Shown: one piece after another, positions 1-10,333 of the stretch
Layout: every line of letters begins with the position of its first letter
Numbering within the stretch: the first letter of the stretch is position 1
DNA from: Oreohelix idahoensis
Taxonomy: Eukaryota > Mollusca > Gastropoda > Stylommatophora > Oreohelicidae
Length of the DNA: 64,000 nucleotides
Direction: 5' to 3'
NCBI GenBank assembly: GCA_024509875.1
Contig: JAMPIV010005835.1
Coordinates: forward strand, 1 to 64,000
Made by a program: the position numbers and the translations under genes
The notes under the pieces: model-generated
Told to the model about the DNA's origin: nothing
Databases searched by the model: none
The model's input: only the letters and a program-made list of their open reading frames with translations

Positions 1-280
1 GTCACATGACATTGTTAAAAATTAATGAGCGGAGGGAGAAGTAACATAAAACCCAAATTTATAATGAATAGTATGGAGCTGTCACATGCAAATACACAAA
101 CAATGGCACATATATAATATGAACGTTAACAGTCGTACAAGCAATAACACATCAATGCTCATGTATTATAGACTACACGAAAGTATTCGAAACGGAGAAA
201 CAAAAAGAAATTTATCAGCATGCTAGAAAGCTTAAATAACGAAGATAAAGATCTTAGAGTAAATAGGACCATTATAGCAA
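1..280. other. AT-rich sequence, nothing recognised
   Basis: I see no open frame with a recognisable domain, no RNA gene and no repeat shared with the rest of the window. Confidence 0.5.
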
Positions 281-311
281 GTAACCCGTCAAGAAATGCT
301 GATGTGCGATT

Positions 312-574
312 GGGCCTAAGACGCGTCAACAGTTAGACTGCATGCGTCAGCGAACCAGAGCTGACCAAGACCCTACTCCAAGTGGTGGTCCTGGAAACAG
401 GCTGCATCACTGCAGTCTGGCTGAGTAAGTAGGGATCGAAGAGGGAAGGCTAAACCGGTCCCAAAAAATGCCGTGCTGAAGTCGGATGTGTCGGCCGAAA
501 GGCGCAAATATCGCAGCTTCGCTGTAAACGGACACAACGCAACCAACGTCCTTTTCAGGACGAACGAAGAAGAA
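312..574 (+). repeat. Short interspersed repeat with GAA tail, copy 1
   Basis: This matches 3298-3605 over most of its length and ends in a (GAA)n-type tail. It is flanked by an 11-bp near-perfect target-site duplication, GATGTGCGATT at 301-311 and GATGCGCGATT at 575-585. The duplication and purine tail indicate LINE-style insertion. The tail resembles those of LINE E and LINE F in this window, so one of those families may have mobilised it (inference). I see no clear pol III A/B boxes, so it may be a 5'-truncated LINE end rather than a SINE. Confidence 0.6.
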
Positions 575-580
575 GATGCG

Positions 581-832
581 CGATTTCTGACTCAGAATAA
601 CACCATGTCTCCTGTATTCAGTTTCATCCTTTCCATTTATTCCCCCTCCCCTGCCCCTGTTCACCACCTCACACCCAGCAAGTAACCCGTCAAGAAATGA
701 TGGCTAAGAACTCAGGTGTGCGATTTCTGACTCAGAATAACACCAAGTCTCCTGTATTCAGTTTCATCCTTTCTACTTACTCCATCCCTACCCCACCCGG
801 GTTCATCTCATACCCAGCAAGTAAGTCCACCC
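581..832. repeat. Tandem duplication, 140-bp unit
   Basis: The unit starting CGATTTCTGACTCAGAATAA occurs at 581 and again at 721, a period of 140 bp. The first copy also contains the AGTAACCCGTCAAGAAATG block at 680, which recurs at 280 just before the inserted repeat at 312-574. The array therefore predates that insertion and was split by it. Confidence 0.75.
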
Positions 833-930
833 CAACACATACAGACACTCGGAAACTATAATTAACAAATACAGTCATAGAAACTGAAGCCAGATGACAA
901 AATAAATGAATTAAAAAAAAAAAAGATTTT

Positions 931-1005
931 AATCTCTGCCAGGAATAGAACGCAGAATGACTGCTTGGAAAGCAACCATTCTAACAACTAAACCACCAAT
1001 ACGCC
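931..1005 (-). pseudogene. tRNA-Gly(UCC)-like relic
   Basis: Read on the minus strand there is a tRNA-like fold: an A-box-like TGGTTTAGTTGTTAGAATGG, an anticodon arm with loop TTTCCAA (anticodon UCC, glycine) closed by GTTGC/GCAGT, and a T-arm-like segment with CGTTCTATTCC in place of a good B box. The acceptor ends do not pair and an oligo-T run follows. It is best read as a decayed tRNA-Gly or a tRNA-derived SINE head. Confidence 0.45.
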
Positions 1006-1573
1006 TTGTGGTTGTTGTTTTTTTTAAACTTATCTATGTTAATTTGTTTTTGTTTACGAAATGTCTAAAAGAAGCGAGCAAGATAAATATATTCTTAGAT
1101 ATAGCAGTAATCGAAATACACGTTTTTAAAACTATCAAAACACACTGGTTAATCTTTCATTCGGCTAACCAGTGTTTTCTTCAAATACACACAAGATGAC
1201 GATGAGCGTGTTCTAGATGTCAAAAGAAGAATATTTACACTGAGTTCCAGTTGTCAAGTGATGAAACCTTTAGCCCTCGCTGGGATTTGGATATTTTAAT
1301 GACTGCATCCATCAGTTTGCGCTGGTTCGTTGCAGACGTACCAAGAGTACTATTAGATAAGATCATGCCTTCCACCCATTGATGAAAGTCTGTAGCTTTT
1401 TGGTTGTTGTTTTTATTGTTCTCTTTGTTTCAGAACCCTACAATATTACGTTGTGCGATGTCTAGTCAAGCGTGAACTGGCGAGGTTCCTTTTAAATAAA
1501 TTCCTATTGTATCGACAAGCATAAATTTGTTCCCGAGGCCTCTAAAAGCCCTATGCTCTAGGCAAAGCCTAGG
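1006..1573. other. Nothing recognised
   Basis: AT-rich sequence. Open frames here are short and carry no motif I recognise. Confidence 0.4.
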
Positions 1574-2185
1574 TTAGGTTGTCTATGTCTTTAACTGCAA
1601 TTATGCATGGAGGCATATCTGGAGTCATCTTTATTTGACTACCAGCTATGCACAATGCTGCAATATACATATAAGGAAGTGAACATCTGTCTGTGAGGCT
1701 AATTACACCCTCATTGACTACTGGAATCATCCACACACTTTCAGGGATTCCCACTGTAGTGAAACTTGTTGAGAACCCAGCACGGCACACTAAGCTTGGA
1801 GAAGTAACGTGAGTACCAGGCGTGGTTTTTTTGGCTTTGACCTGGTTGACTGCATGCAGGAGGATCTCACTTTGGGCCCAGTGATAGGCAGGGGGAGCTG
1901 AGAAGTCGCTCTGTGCAGGACGTGACAATTCCTTGGGAGAGTCCAGAACCAGCGCACAGTATTCTGCCTCTGCATAGTTGAAGAGCCTCCTTGGATGGCG
2001 GGGAATACACAGTAAGCGACGCGCTCCTTACTCCTAGCTTGGGAACAGATTTGATGACCCTTTAAATGCCAGCCAAGTTGGAGAAACTGGAGCTCATAAC
2101 TTCAACTCAACACATTTCGGAATGGCACAACAGCCACAGGAAAAGCCTAAATCCACAGTGTAGATAATACCAAGGACTCGTCAAA
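1574..2185. repeat. Unassigned dispersed repeat, copy 1
   Basis: About 600 bp that is clearly similar to 47753-48362 in the same orientation, diverged by point changes and small indels. On the minus strand both copies keep a similar stretch (copy 1 ALCIAG...MTPDMPPC, copy 2 ALCIAG...MTPNMPPC), so it could derive from a coding element read on the minus strand. Both copies carry stops and shifts. I recognise no transposase, RT or integrase motif and see no terminal repeats. Confidence 0.65.
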
Positions 2186-2950
2186 CTTAACATCAAGAGA
2201 TGGACAGGAAAGAGTCTATCAGAGTGTACCACCAAGACAAGAGACAGAAGACGTTGGAGATCCATTACATCCAACCTTCGTTGTGGAGATGGCAACTGAT
2301 GATGATGTGTATACAGGGAGTTGTTAAGTTGTTAAATTCGCAGTGGCGGATCTACATTATGAGGGCATTGAAGCTAGAATTCTTGGAGGAGCCCCTTTTA
2401 TTAAAAAAGAAAAAAGTGTTGGGGGATGGAAAAGAAACGTATTATACAGAAAACTGGTCTTTTAAAGGCCCTGAAGCTAGCTCAAGCTTCATAGTAAATC
2501 CGCCTCTGCTTGTTCGTGAAGAGTCCCAGGAGAGTACACGACCGGTTTTCGATCCAATGCACACAGAGGACTTATGAACTGACATGGAAAAACGTAAAGA
2601 TTAATCTCATAGCAAATACTGCCGTAGAGGAGTGAATTGTTAGAAACTTAGCTTTACTAGGTCTCATTTTTATGAGGGGGGGCCGGGTTCCTTCCTCTCT
2701 GCCTTCCCTAACTCAACGACAGAGTCAGGCACCCATTTCATCTGGGTAGACTTGAGCGTGACGGTACCAGGCTTGGAACCCGATAACTTTGCCTCGAGAA
2801 GCATATGTATCCAGCTTCTTCATGAGCACCCTTATGCAACAATGGCACGCGCGCACATACACAAAGAAGCGAGAGCAGGAAAAAGAGAGTTCGAGAGACA
2901 CATATGAAGCTAAATCACACTCAAACATTTGGCCAAGCAGATATAACTTT
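2186..2950. other. Nothing recognised
   Basis: An open frame at 2200-2577 shows no domain signature and no second copy in the window, and is probably chance. Confidence 0.4.
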
Positions 2951-3270
2951 TCCACAAAAGATAATCATCAAGTGAAAAGTCAGGTCTATCCTTTCGTATG
3001 GCTCTGAAACATGGAGAAGAACACAACATTCACACAGTTATACAGACTTTAATAAATGGGCGGTGACGCAGAACAGAACTGAGATGGTATGACCAGATCA
3101 CTAACGTATGCAGACCCAGACACACACCACTGGAACAAGAGGTGAGAAGAGGACGCTGTAGTTGGATAGAACACACTCTGAGAAAAACCAACTGATAACA
3201 TTACAAGGCAGTCCTTGTTCTGGAAACCCCAAGGTTAGAGAAATAGAGGGAGACAAAGACACGTGCTCTC
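2950..3270 (+). pseudogene. LINE D-family 3' fragment, decayed
   Basis: The DNA matches the 3' end of LINE D (about 51740-52030). It includes the YGSETWR motif just after the RT domain, the region before LRK, and the segment ending FWNP. Stops and frameshifts break it throughout and no RT catalytic motif remains. It is a 5'-truncated, decayed copy and abuts a second fragment of the same family at about 3272. Confidence 0.7.
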
Positions 3271-3271
3271 A

Positions 3272-4012
3272 ATCCTGTCAAGTCAAACCATTCCTATGGG
3301 ACCGAAGCCGCATCAAAAGTGAGGAATGCAGTAAGCGACCCATAGCTTGACTGCTTGCGTCAGGGTCAGCGAACCGGAGCTGACAAAGACCCCACTCCAC
3401 CTCCAAGTGGTGGTCCTGGAAACAGGCTGCATCACTGCAGTCTGGCTGAGAGAGTAGGGATCGAAGAGGGAAGGCTAACCCGGTCCCAAAAATGCCATGC
3501 CGAAAACGGATGTGTCGGGCCGAAAGGCGCAAATATCGCAGCTTTGCTGTAAACGGCGATACAACGTAACTAACGTCTTTTTTAGGACGAACGCAGAAGA
3601 AGAAGAAACCATTCCTATTGTATGGCTCTGAAAAATTGTGAAAAACAAAAACAACAACTTAAAAGCTACAGACTTTCATAACTAGGTGCTTGCGCGAAAC
3701 AGAAGGGTTGAAATGGCATGACCAATGTGGAACTGATGACAAGAACGAGACAAGTGCCAGTGGAACAAGAGATAAGAAGAAGACGTTGGCGATGGCTATG
3801 ACACACATTGAGGAAACGTGCTGATAGCATTACCTGGCAGTCTTTGTTCTGGAACCCCCAGTTAAAGAGCGGCAGACGTAGACCAAAAACACATGGAGAA
3901 GAGAACTGGCGGCAAAAGGGAAAATGAAGAGGAAGACGTGGAAAGAACTTGAGCTGGTGGCACGTGACAGGTGGACTTGGCATGTGTTTACTGAAGGCAT
4001 CTGCTCCACGGA
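3272..4012 (+). pseudogene. Second LINE D-family 3' fragment, split by a repeat
   Basis: It starts in the segment just before YGSE and runs to the C-terminal end (matching LINE D about 51725-52150). It is interrupted by the GAA-tailed repeat at 3298-3605. The LINE sequence resumes exactly at the duplicated target AAACCATTCCTAT (3285-3297 and 3606-3618). A stop sits in the segment before LRKRADSI and there are several indels. No catalytic region remains. Confidence 0.75.
3298..3605 (+). repeat. Short interspersed repeat with GAA tail, copy 2
   Basis: A second, longer copy of the 312-574 element, ending GAAGAAGAAG. It is bounded by a perfect 13-bp target-site duplication, AAACCATTCCTAT at 3285-3297 and 3606-3618. 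It sits inside a LINE D-family fragment, which makes it the younger of the two. The extra 5' part (3298-3345) is absent from copy 1, consistent with 5' truncation of copy 1. Confidence 0.8.
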
Positions 4013-4547
4013 CTGTATAATATCCTTAATAATTTCATACAATAATTTTCTAGCTTTCTTCGTTTTTATGACTGTCACAGATGGAAATAGTGCAGCAGTG
4101 ATCATCCACTTTTGCCCCTCCCCATCTAGTTTATTTTTTGCTACAGGAACGCCGGATTCACAAGTGCAATTAACACGTAAGCCGTTTGGCAATTAAGCAC
4201 GGTGGAACAGAGAGAGCGCGGAGCATGGCGTAATAGGTTCTTTGATCAGGGGCGATGTTAAGTCTGAGACGGACCTTGGATTGTAAAACTTTCAGGAGAA
4301 TTAATTGCGTAGCTGATATTCGGCAAGGCGGAGAAAGTCAAGCCAGAGAGGTTGTCGGCGGCAGAGGTGGTAAAATTACCTTTGATTCAAGAATCGAACG
4401 GCAAATGGGCTCGGGTCTGGCAGTAGGTGTGACTTTCGCATTAAAGAGCAATAGAACGGAATTTACGAATATATACCATGTCTCTCCGATAGCCATGATC
4501 AGTTGTTCAGAAATCTATCTGAAATTCACTAGCTCGATATCTTAGAT
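4013..4547. other. Nothing recognised
   Basis: The open frame at 4255-4545 has no motif or homologue in the window. Confidence 0.4.
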
Positions 4548-5330
4548 TTCTCGTCATCATGTGACGTATTCTTTCCAGAACGTTGTCTCCATTACAGTTG
4601 CTCTGAACGCATCACGATTCTGGGCAAGTCGACCTGCATCAGCCAAAGACAAGTTCAGACTCTCTGTGATGTCCTGGGTCCACCGTCGTCTAGGTCGACC
4701 CCTTCCCCTTTTTCCAGGGACCATGCCTTCCATCACTGTTTTTTTCCAGACTATTATGTCTTTTTATATGACCGAAAAAATTTCAGCTTCCTTATTGCGA
4801 TGGTATTTAGGAGCCAATGTTCCTGTACGTTTAGTGAGTGCAGTACTTCTCTGTTGGTCTTTTTTTCTGTCCAGGGTATTCTCAACATCCTTCTGTAGCA
4901 TTTCATTTCGAATGATGTAATCTTTTTTGCAACTGTTTTATTGAGTGTCCAAGTCTCGCAGCCGTATGTTGCTACTGGGAATATACATGCTCTGATCAGT
5001 TGTAACTTTGTTTCTTTGCTTGTGCCTTGCCATAGGTTTTTCATCTGTATTAGCTTATGTGAAGCAATTGCAAGTCTTCTTTTAATTTCTACTGCACAGT
5101 CGCCAGAGCTGTTAATGATTGATCCTAAGTATTCGAATTCATTGACACTTTCCAGTTCTTCGTTATCAATTTCAATTTCTGGTTTGGTCTTTACTTTGTC
5201 TGTTGTCAATACTTTGGTCTTCTTGGTGTTTAGGTATAGATTCTGGGCCTCGCTGTGTTTTTTGGTGGACAGAAGTAATTGTTCAAGTCCTTTTGGGTTG
5301 GTCGATAGGAGGACAGATTTCTCGTACAGA
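4548..5330 (-). pseudogene. RTE-like LINE, C-terminal RT fragment
   Basis: The minus-strand reading covers the region after the RT active site: KTKVLTTDK, the FEYLGSII block, YGCETWTLNK, then after a frameshift near 4755 the basic GKRGRGRPRRRW motif and the terminal alanine/arginine-rich helix ending WKEYV. These blocks are typical of the C-terminal half of RTE-like APE LINE proteins. The endonuclease and the RT catalytic core are missing, as expected for 5' truncation. The 3' end carries a short TGATGA tail. It is a different family from LINEs B, D and F. Confidence 0.8.
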
Positions 5331-5596
5331 GTGAAAATTATTAGATTTTCGTGGAGTGTTTCATTTTTCTGATTGAGGTAATTTATATACTAGCCTTTAA
5401 GTGATTTAGTGTGTTTAAAGTTTTCATTATATTTCACTGAGATTTTCTGTGCTAATTAAATAACTTATAGCTTAATCTTTTTCAGCCGTAAAGTGAATTT
5501 AATTATTCGCTATTTCCCAATAAGAGATGTTTTAAATTGACTAGTACATATATTAAATAACTGTCTACTGACGGTATATATTATTTACTTCTATCC

Positions 5597-5883
5597 CACC
5601 CCCTGCAGACCCAAGTAGAACAATCCCAACTAAGATGGTTTGGCCATGTCTGCAGAATGGGAGAAGATCGGCTACCACGACAAGCATGGGAAACAAAGAG
5701 CCAAGGATCCAGACCCCCAGGACGACCCAGAGTCCGCTGGGAGGATAAAATTAGACAATCTTTGAAGGACCGAGGACTAGAATGGAACCAGGCCAGGAGG
5801 AAGACAGCCGATAGGATAGTCTGGCGCTCTCTCTTCCAAACCTCTACACTTCACGGTAGAAGGGGAACGACTAAGTAAGTAAG
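5597..5883 (+). pseudogene. LINE B 3' end, 5'-truncated copy
   Basis: Nearly identical to 19800-20085. It encodes the C-terminal segment MGEDRLPRQAWETK ... RWEDKIRQSLKDRG and ends in the AAGTAAGTAAGT tail of LINE B. It is flanked by an 11-bp duplication, TACTTCTATCC, at 5586-5596 and 7225-7235; the right copy is pushed 1.34 kb away by the mariner that landed at the tail. With no RT core it cannot have a function of its own. Confidence 0.85.
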
Positions 5884-5885
5884 TA

Positions 5886-7224
5886 CGAGGGGCGTTCAGA
5901 AAGTAATGCACCACATCGTTTTTCTCAGCTAATAATGAAGATAGAAGCATGAAATTTTGCACACTTCAAATATGGCATGGGCCAATTGTGTGCACCAAAT
6001 TGCACCGCAACCGGCCAAATTATACGGCTGCCCTAAACCGTTGAAATGGAGCGTGTTAGCAACTTGCGTTATAAACAGCGAATTGTGATAGAATTTCTCG
6101 TTGCAGAGAAGGAAACTGTTGTGAATATTCACAAGCGTCTATGTGATGTGTATGGAAATTTTGCAGTCGACAGGAGTACAGTCAGTCGCTGGGTTCAGAG
6201 AATCAAAGAATCAGGAAGTGGAGATACGGAGCTGCTTGATCGGCTGCGCTGTGGACGTCCTGCCACAGCCACCAACGCAGAAATGTTGAAATGCGCTGAG
6301 GGCATTATTCTTACTGATAGGCGAATCACTACTCAACAATTGGCCTTACAGCTGTCAGTCAGCATTGGTAGTGCAAATGCAGTTATAAAAACTCTCGGAT
6401 TTTCTAAGGTTTGCGCCTGATGGGTTCCACGAAGTCTCACAAATGACCACCGATTGCAAATGAAAGCAATTTCTTCTGAATTGTTGGAGCGTTTCAATGC
6501 TGATGGAGAGAACTTTTTGGCTAAGATCGTTACAGGAGACGAAACCTGGGCACAGTATTTTGAACCTGAGACAAAAAGACAGTCAATGGAGTGGCATCAT
6601 CCGCAATCACCAAGAAAAACGAAATTCAAGACAATTCCTTCAGCTGGAAAGGTCATGATCACTGTCTTTTGGGACATTGAAGGTGTGATTCTTGTGGACG
6701 TTATGCCAAGAGAAGAGACAATCAATTCGCAAGCTTACATTAAGACATTGAAAAAACTCAATCAACGTTTTCGCAGAGTTCGGCCGCACATGAATCCAGC
6801 AGACCTGCTTCTCCTTCACGACAATGCGCACCCTCACACAAGTCTGGCAACACGGGAAGCAATCACCACATTGGGTTGGACTGTACTACCCCATCCACCC
6901 TATAGTCCCGATTTGTCACCCTCTGGTTTTCATCTATTTGGTCCACTTAAAGATGCACTCCGTGGGACAAGGTTTGAAGATGATGAAGGAGTGATTCATG
7001 CAGCGAAGAAATGGCTACATGATCAAGACAAAATCTGGTACGGGCTAGGAATACATGCACTTGTTTCGCGCTGGCATAAAGCCGTACAAGTTGATGGGGA
7101 TTATGTTGAATAATACCGATGTTTACATGACATATCCATGTATATTGTGTATAAATTTCATGCTTTTTAAATAAACAGCTCCTGAGAAAAACGATGTGGT
7201 GCATTACTTTCTGAACGCCCCTCG
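5886..7224 (+). mobile_element. mariner-family DNA transposon, complete, 1,339 bp
   Basis: It has perfect 43-bp TIRs starting CGAGGGGCGTTCAGAAAG (5886-5928 and 7182-7224), flanked by the TA target duplication typical of mariner/Tc elements (5884-5885 and 7225-7226). One transposase gene fills the interior. The TA used lies at the junction between the AAGT tail of a LINE fragment and that fragment's own target duplication. The ends look competent, but the transposase is not: it has a stop and a lost catalytic residue. Confidence 0.95.
6046..7113 (+). pseudogene. mariner transposase, one stop and one lost catalytic Asp
   Basis: A single reading frame of 356 codons, normal for mariner transposases (about 345-355 residues), which cut and paste DNA between TIRs in the nucleus. 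The N-terminal half is the helix-turn-helix DNA-binding region (DRSTVSRWVQRIKESGSG). The catalytic part has TGDETW (Asp about 165) and HDNAHPH (Asp about 259). The third residue of the DD34D triad, normally Asp in PSDYHLF, is Gly at codon 294 (GGT, 6925-6927; PSGFHLF). A TGA at 6418-6420 interrupts the frame where Arg would be expected, consistent with CGA to TGA. No frameshifts are seen. The copy is very probably inactive. Confidence 0.93.
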
Positions 7225-7235
7225 TACTTCTATCC

Positions 7236-7735
7236 ATTTTATGTAATTTTTTAAATGACTAGTGTTCATATCACGCGTTAAAAAACGATAGGATAAGCTA
7301 GACACGTGTGTTTTAAATCTAATTTATAACGGAGTGGTGAAGAGGTCCTATTTTAACACGTGTTTAATATGATATTGATAATTTGGTTAAATGTTTATAT
7401 GTTCTTTCCTAAAATCTAGGCTGATCAACCTGAGTACTAGCGGCTTTTTTTTTAATGGCCATATGAACTTATGATCACACGAACTTATAATATTATAAGC
7501 ATCCAGGGATATTTAATATTGATGAGCTTCTTGCTGTGACCTGTGTGGTCCAATTTTCCTCATTTTCATGAGAGAAACCAGAATAGAACCATTAAATTAT
7601 AATATTAACTATTACCAGATTTATTTATATCAATTTCATCAGCCAGCTGTGGCGAAATATATTGTCAGCAACATTTGTGTAACTTAACCTAGCGTCTCAG
7701 CCACCTGAGGCTAAACAACATAGGAACTATATATA
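7236..7735. other. AT-rich, nothing recognised
   Basis: This is the flank between the LINE/mariner insertion and the Tc1-like element. I see no motif. Confidence 0.4.
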
Positions 7736-8034
7736 CTGAAGCACATTAAAAACGCACCACTATTATATATACTGATGCCGAGAAGCTGGAAAAAAAAGTG
7801 TGGGAATGGATTTTCCCCGTGTTTGTCATGAGGTAGAGAGCGAATGGCTGCTGGAATGGAAAGTGCATGATTCAACCCACGGGTTTGTGTACAGACTACA
7901 TGAAAACAATGAAAGTTACACGTGCAACACGATTCTCAACAGCTTTGACCCTGAAAATGTATGTGTACGCGTTGTGGCAGTATACTCGGTATGAAAAGGC
8001 CGTTGAGACAAAACACCCAGTACATGTGCTTGAA

Positions 8035-9147
8035 ATGCCACGACTATCTGAAAACGACCGCAAACGAGCCATTGGTATGTTGGAGACCGGAATGAGCTCG
8101 CGGGCCATTGCCAGAAGAATGAATTGCCACCACAGAACTATTGTACGTCTCAATGAACGTTACGGAACCACTGGCAGTGCCCGGGATAGACTTCGGAATG
8201 GCCAACCACGAGTTACTACCCCTGCGCAAGATCGTCATATTGTGCTGAGTCACCTAAGGAATCGTTCTCTCCCGGCAAGTCAAACAGCAAGAGCAATAGT
8301 GGGTAGACGTGGGCAAGTCTCTCGAATGACAGTCATACGACGACTCAGACATACAGGCCTTACTGCAAGAAGACCTTATGTTGGGCCAAACCTGACTCAC
8401 AGACATCGTCAGCAGCGCCTGTAATGGGCAGAGCAACATGTCAGATGGACTAGACTGCAGTGGAATGCTGTCCTATTCACAGACGAGAGCAGATTCAACA
8501 TATCCTTTGCTGATGGACGTATGCGGATTTGGCGACGGTGTGGAGAGCGCTTAGCAGATTGCTGTGTTCGTCAGCACAACCGATTTGGAGGTGGCAGTAT
8601 TCACATTTTGGGAGGATTCAGTTTTCACCATCGCTTGCCTCTTCACGTTTTCCGTGGAAATGTTAATACTGTGACATATCGAGATGAGGTTCTGGATGCA
8701 TTGGTTGCTCCTGCGTTCACAAATAATCCAGACTTGCAGCTTCTCCAGCAGGATAACGCACGTGCGCACAACGCATGCATTACGCAGCAATATCTACAGC
8801 AGCAGAACATTGTGACGATTGATTGGCTTGCCCTATCACCAGACATGTCCCCTATAGAACATCTGTGGGACGAGCTTGGACGCAGAGTCTACAGGCAAGG
8901 TTCTCCAGCTAATCTGCAACAGCTCGAAGCTGCTCTTACATGTGAATGGGACTTGATTCCCCGGAATCTCCTTCAGAGACTTGTGCGTTCCATGCGGAGC
9001 CGCTGCCAGGCTTGTTTCACGGCTGTTTGCCAGCGATCTTTTAGTTATTTCCCCTTTTTCCCCGACCGCGCTATTTATAGCCCACTTGACAGAGGTCACG
9101 TGGTCAGCTTCCTAATGGGAAAAACATGTGGCGATGTTTACTTTTGA
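8035..9147 (+). pseudogene. Tc1-like transposase, one nonsense codon
   Basis: One frame of 370 codons, slightly longer than the usual 340 or so of Tc1 transposases. The paired-like DNA-binding region (MPRLSENDRKRAIGML ... SSRAIARRM) is followed by a GRPR-like GQPR and a second helix-turn-helix. The catalytic triad is intact: Asp in FTDESRF, Asp in QQDNARAH, Glu in SPIEHLWDE, with 34 residues between the last two (DD34E). The only clear lesion is TAA at 8422-8424 in the linker before the catalytic domain, where Gln is expected. I chose the Met at 8035 because homology starts there. The last 35 residues (after VCQRS) look like read-through beyond the native end. Confidence 0.9.
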
Positions 9148-9161
9148 TAGGGCTTAATTAA

Positions 9162-10313
9162 TGCTTTTAGGCTACTTTATTATTATAAATACCGGCTTTA
9201 ATTTTGCGTAAAGCTAGACTAGAAATGTTAGAGTAAATTTTAGAACAAGAACAAACATTTTATCACAATTAGAACAGAAGATATAATAGTCTGAAATAGT
9301 GTAAAATTTACGTTTTTTTAATATTTTGTTATGGTTTGTTTATAATGCAATTTTCACTAAATCGGTCACAATCAACATGCATAACAAATTACAGAAATCA
9401 AAAGTAGAAAACCTGCAGAAAATGGATATCAAAGATTTGTTTTGGCTTCATGCGTCAAACATTAATTATTGAAAGTTTAAATTGCAAGTCCACATTTATT
9501 ACCTTAAAATAACACACCCAATTGTCCCCAAAACATGTTTGAATTGCTTTTATGCTACTTTATTATTATAAATACCGGCTTTAATTTTGCGTAAAGCTAG
9601 ACTAGAAATGTTAGAGTAAATTTTAGAACAAGAACAAACATTTTATCACAATTAGAACAGAAGATATAATAGTCTGAAATAGTGTAAAATTTACGTGTTT
9701 TTTTTTACATTTTGTTATGGTTTGTTTCTAATTCAATTTACACTAAAACGGTCACAATCAACATGCATAACAAATTACAGAAATCAAAAGTAGAAAACCT
9801 GCAGAAAATGGATATCAAAGTTTTGTTTTGGTTTCATGCGTCAAACATTAATTATTGAAAGTTTAAATTGAAAGTCCACATTTATTACCTTAAAATAACA
9901 CACCCAATTGTCCCCAAAACATGTTTGAATTGCTTTTATGCTACTTTATTATTATAAATACCGGCTTTAATTTTGCGTAAAGCTAGACTAGAAATGTTAG
10001 AGTAAATTTTAGAACAAGAACAAACATTTTATCACAATTAGAACAGAAGATATAATAGTCTGAAATAGTGTAAAATTTACGTTTTTTTTTTTTTTTACAT
10101 TTTGTTATGGTTTGTTTCTAATTCAATTTACACTAAAACGGTCACAATCAACATGCATAACAAATTACAGAAATCAAAAGTAGAAAACCTGCAGAAAATG
10201 GATATCAAAGTTTTGTTTTGGTTTCATGCGTCAAACATCAATTATTGAAAGTTTAAATTGCATGTCCACATTTATAACCTTAAAATAACACACCCAATTG
10301 TCCCCAAAACATG
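9162..10313. repeat. Three tandem copies of a 383-386-bp unit
   Basis: Landmark ACCGGCTTTAATTTTGCG recurs at 9191, 9574 and 9960, giving periods of 383 and 386 bp. The copies differ by a few substitutions and by T-run length. The unit is AT-rich and non-coding. The array lies inside the Tc1-like element, just past the transposase gene, and is found nowhere else in the window. Confidence 0.93.
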
Positions 10314-10333
10314 AGAGCTAACAATTATCTCAA

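Noticed and set aside
2200..2577. 125-codon open frame on the plus strand
   Set aside because: No motif, no homologue in the window, and it starts within the flank of an unassigned repeat.
6421..7113. Second mariner part as a separate gene starting near 6454
   Set aside because: It is in the same frame as the upstream part and separated only by one TGA; one broken gene is the simpler reading.
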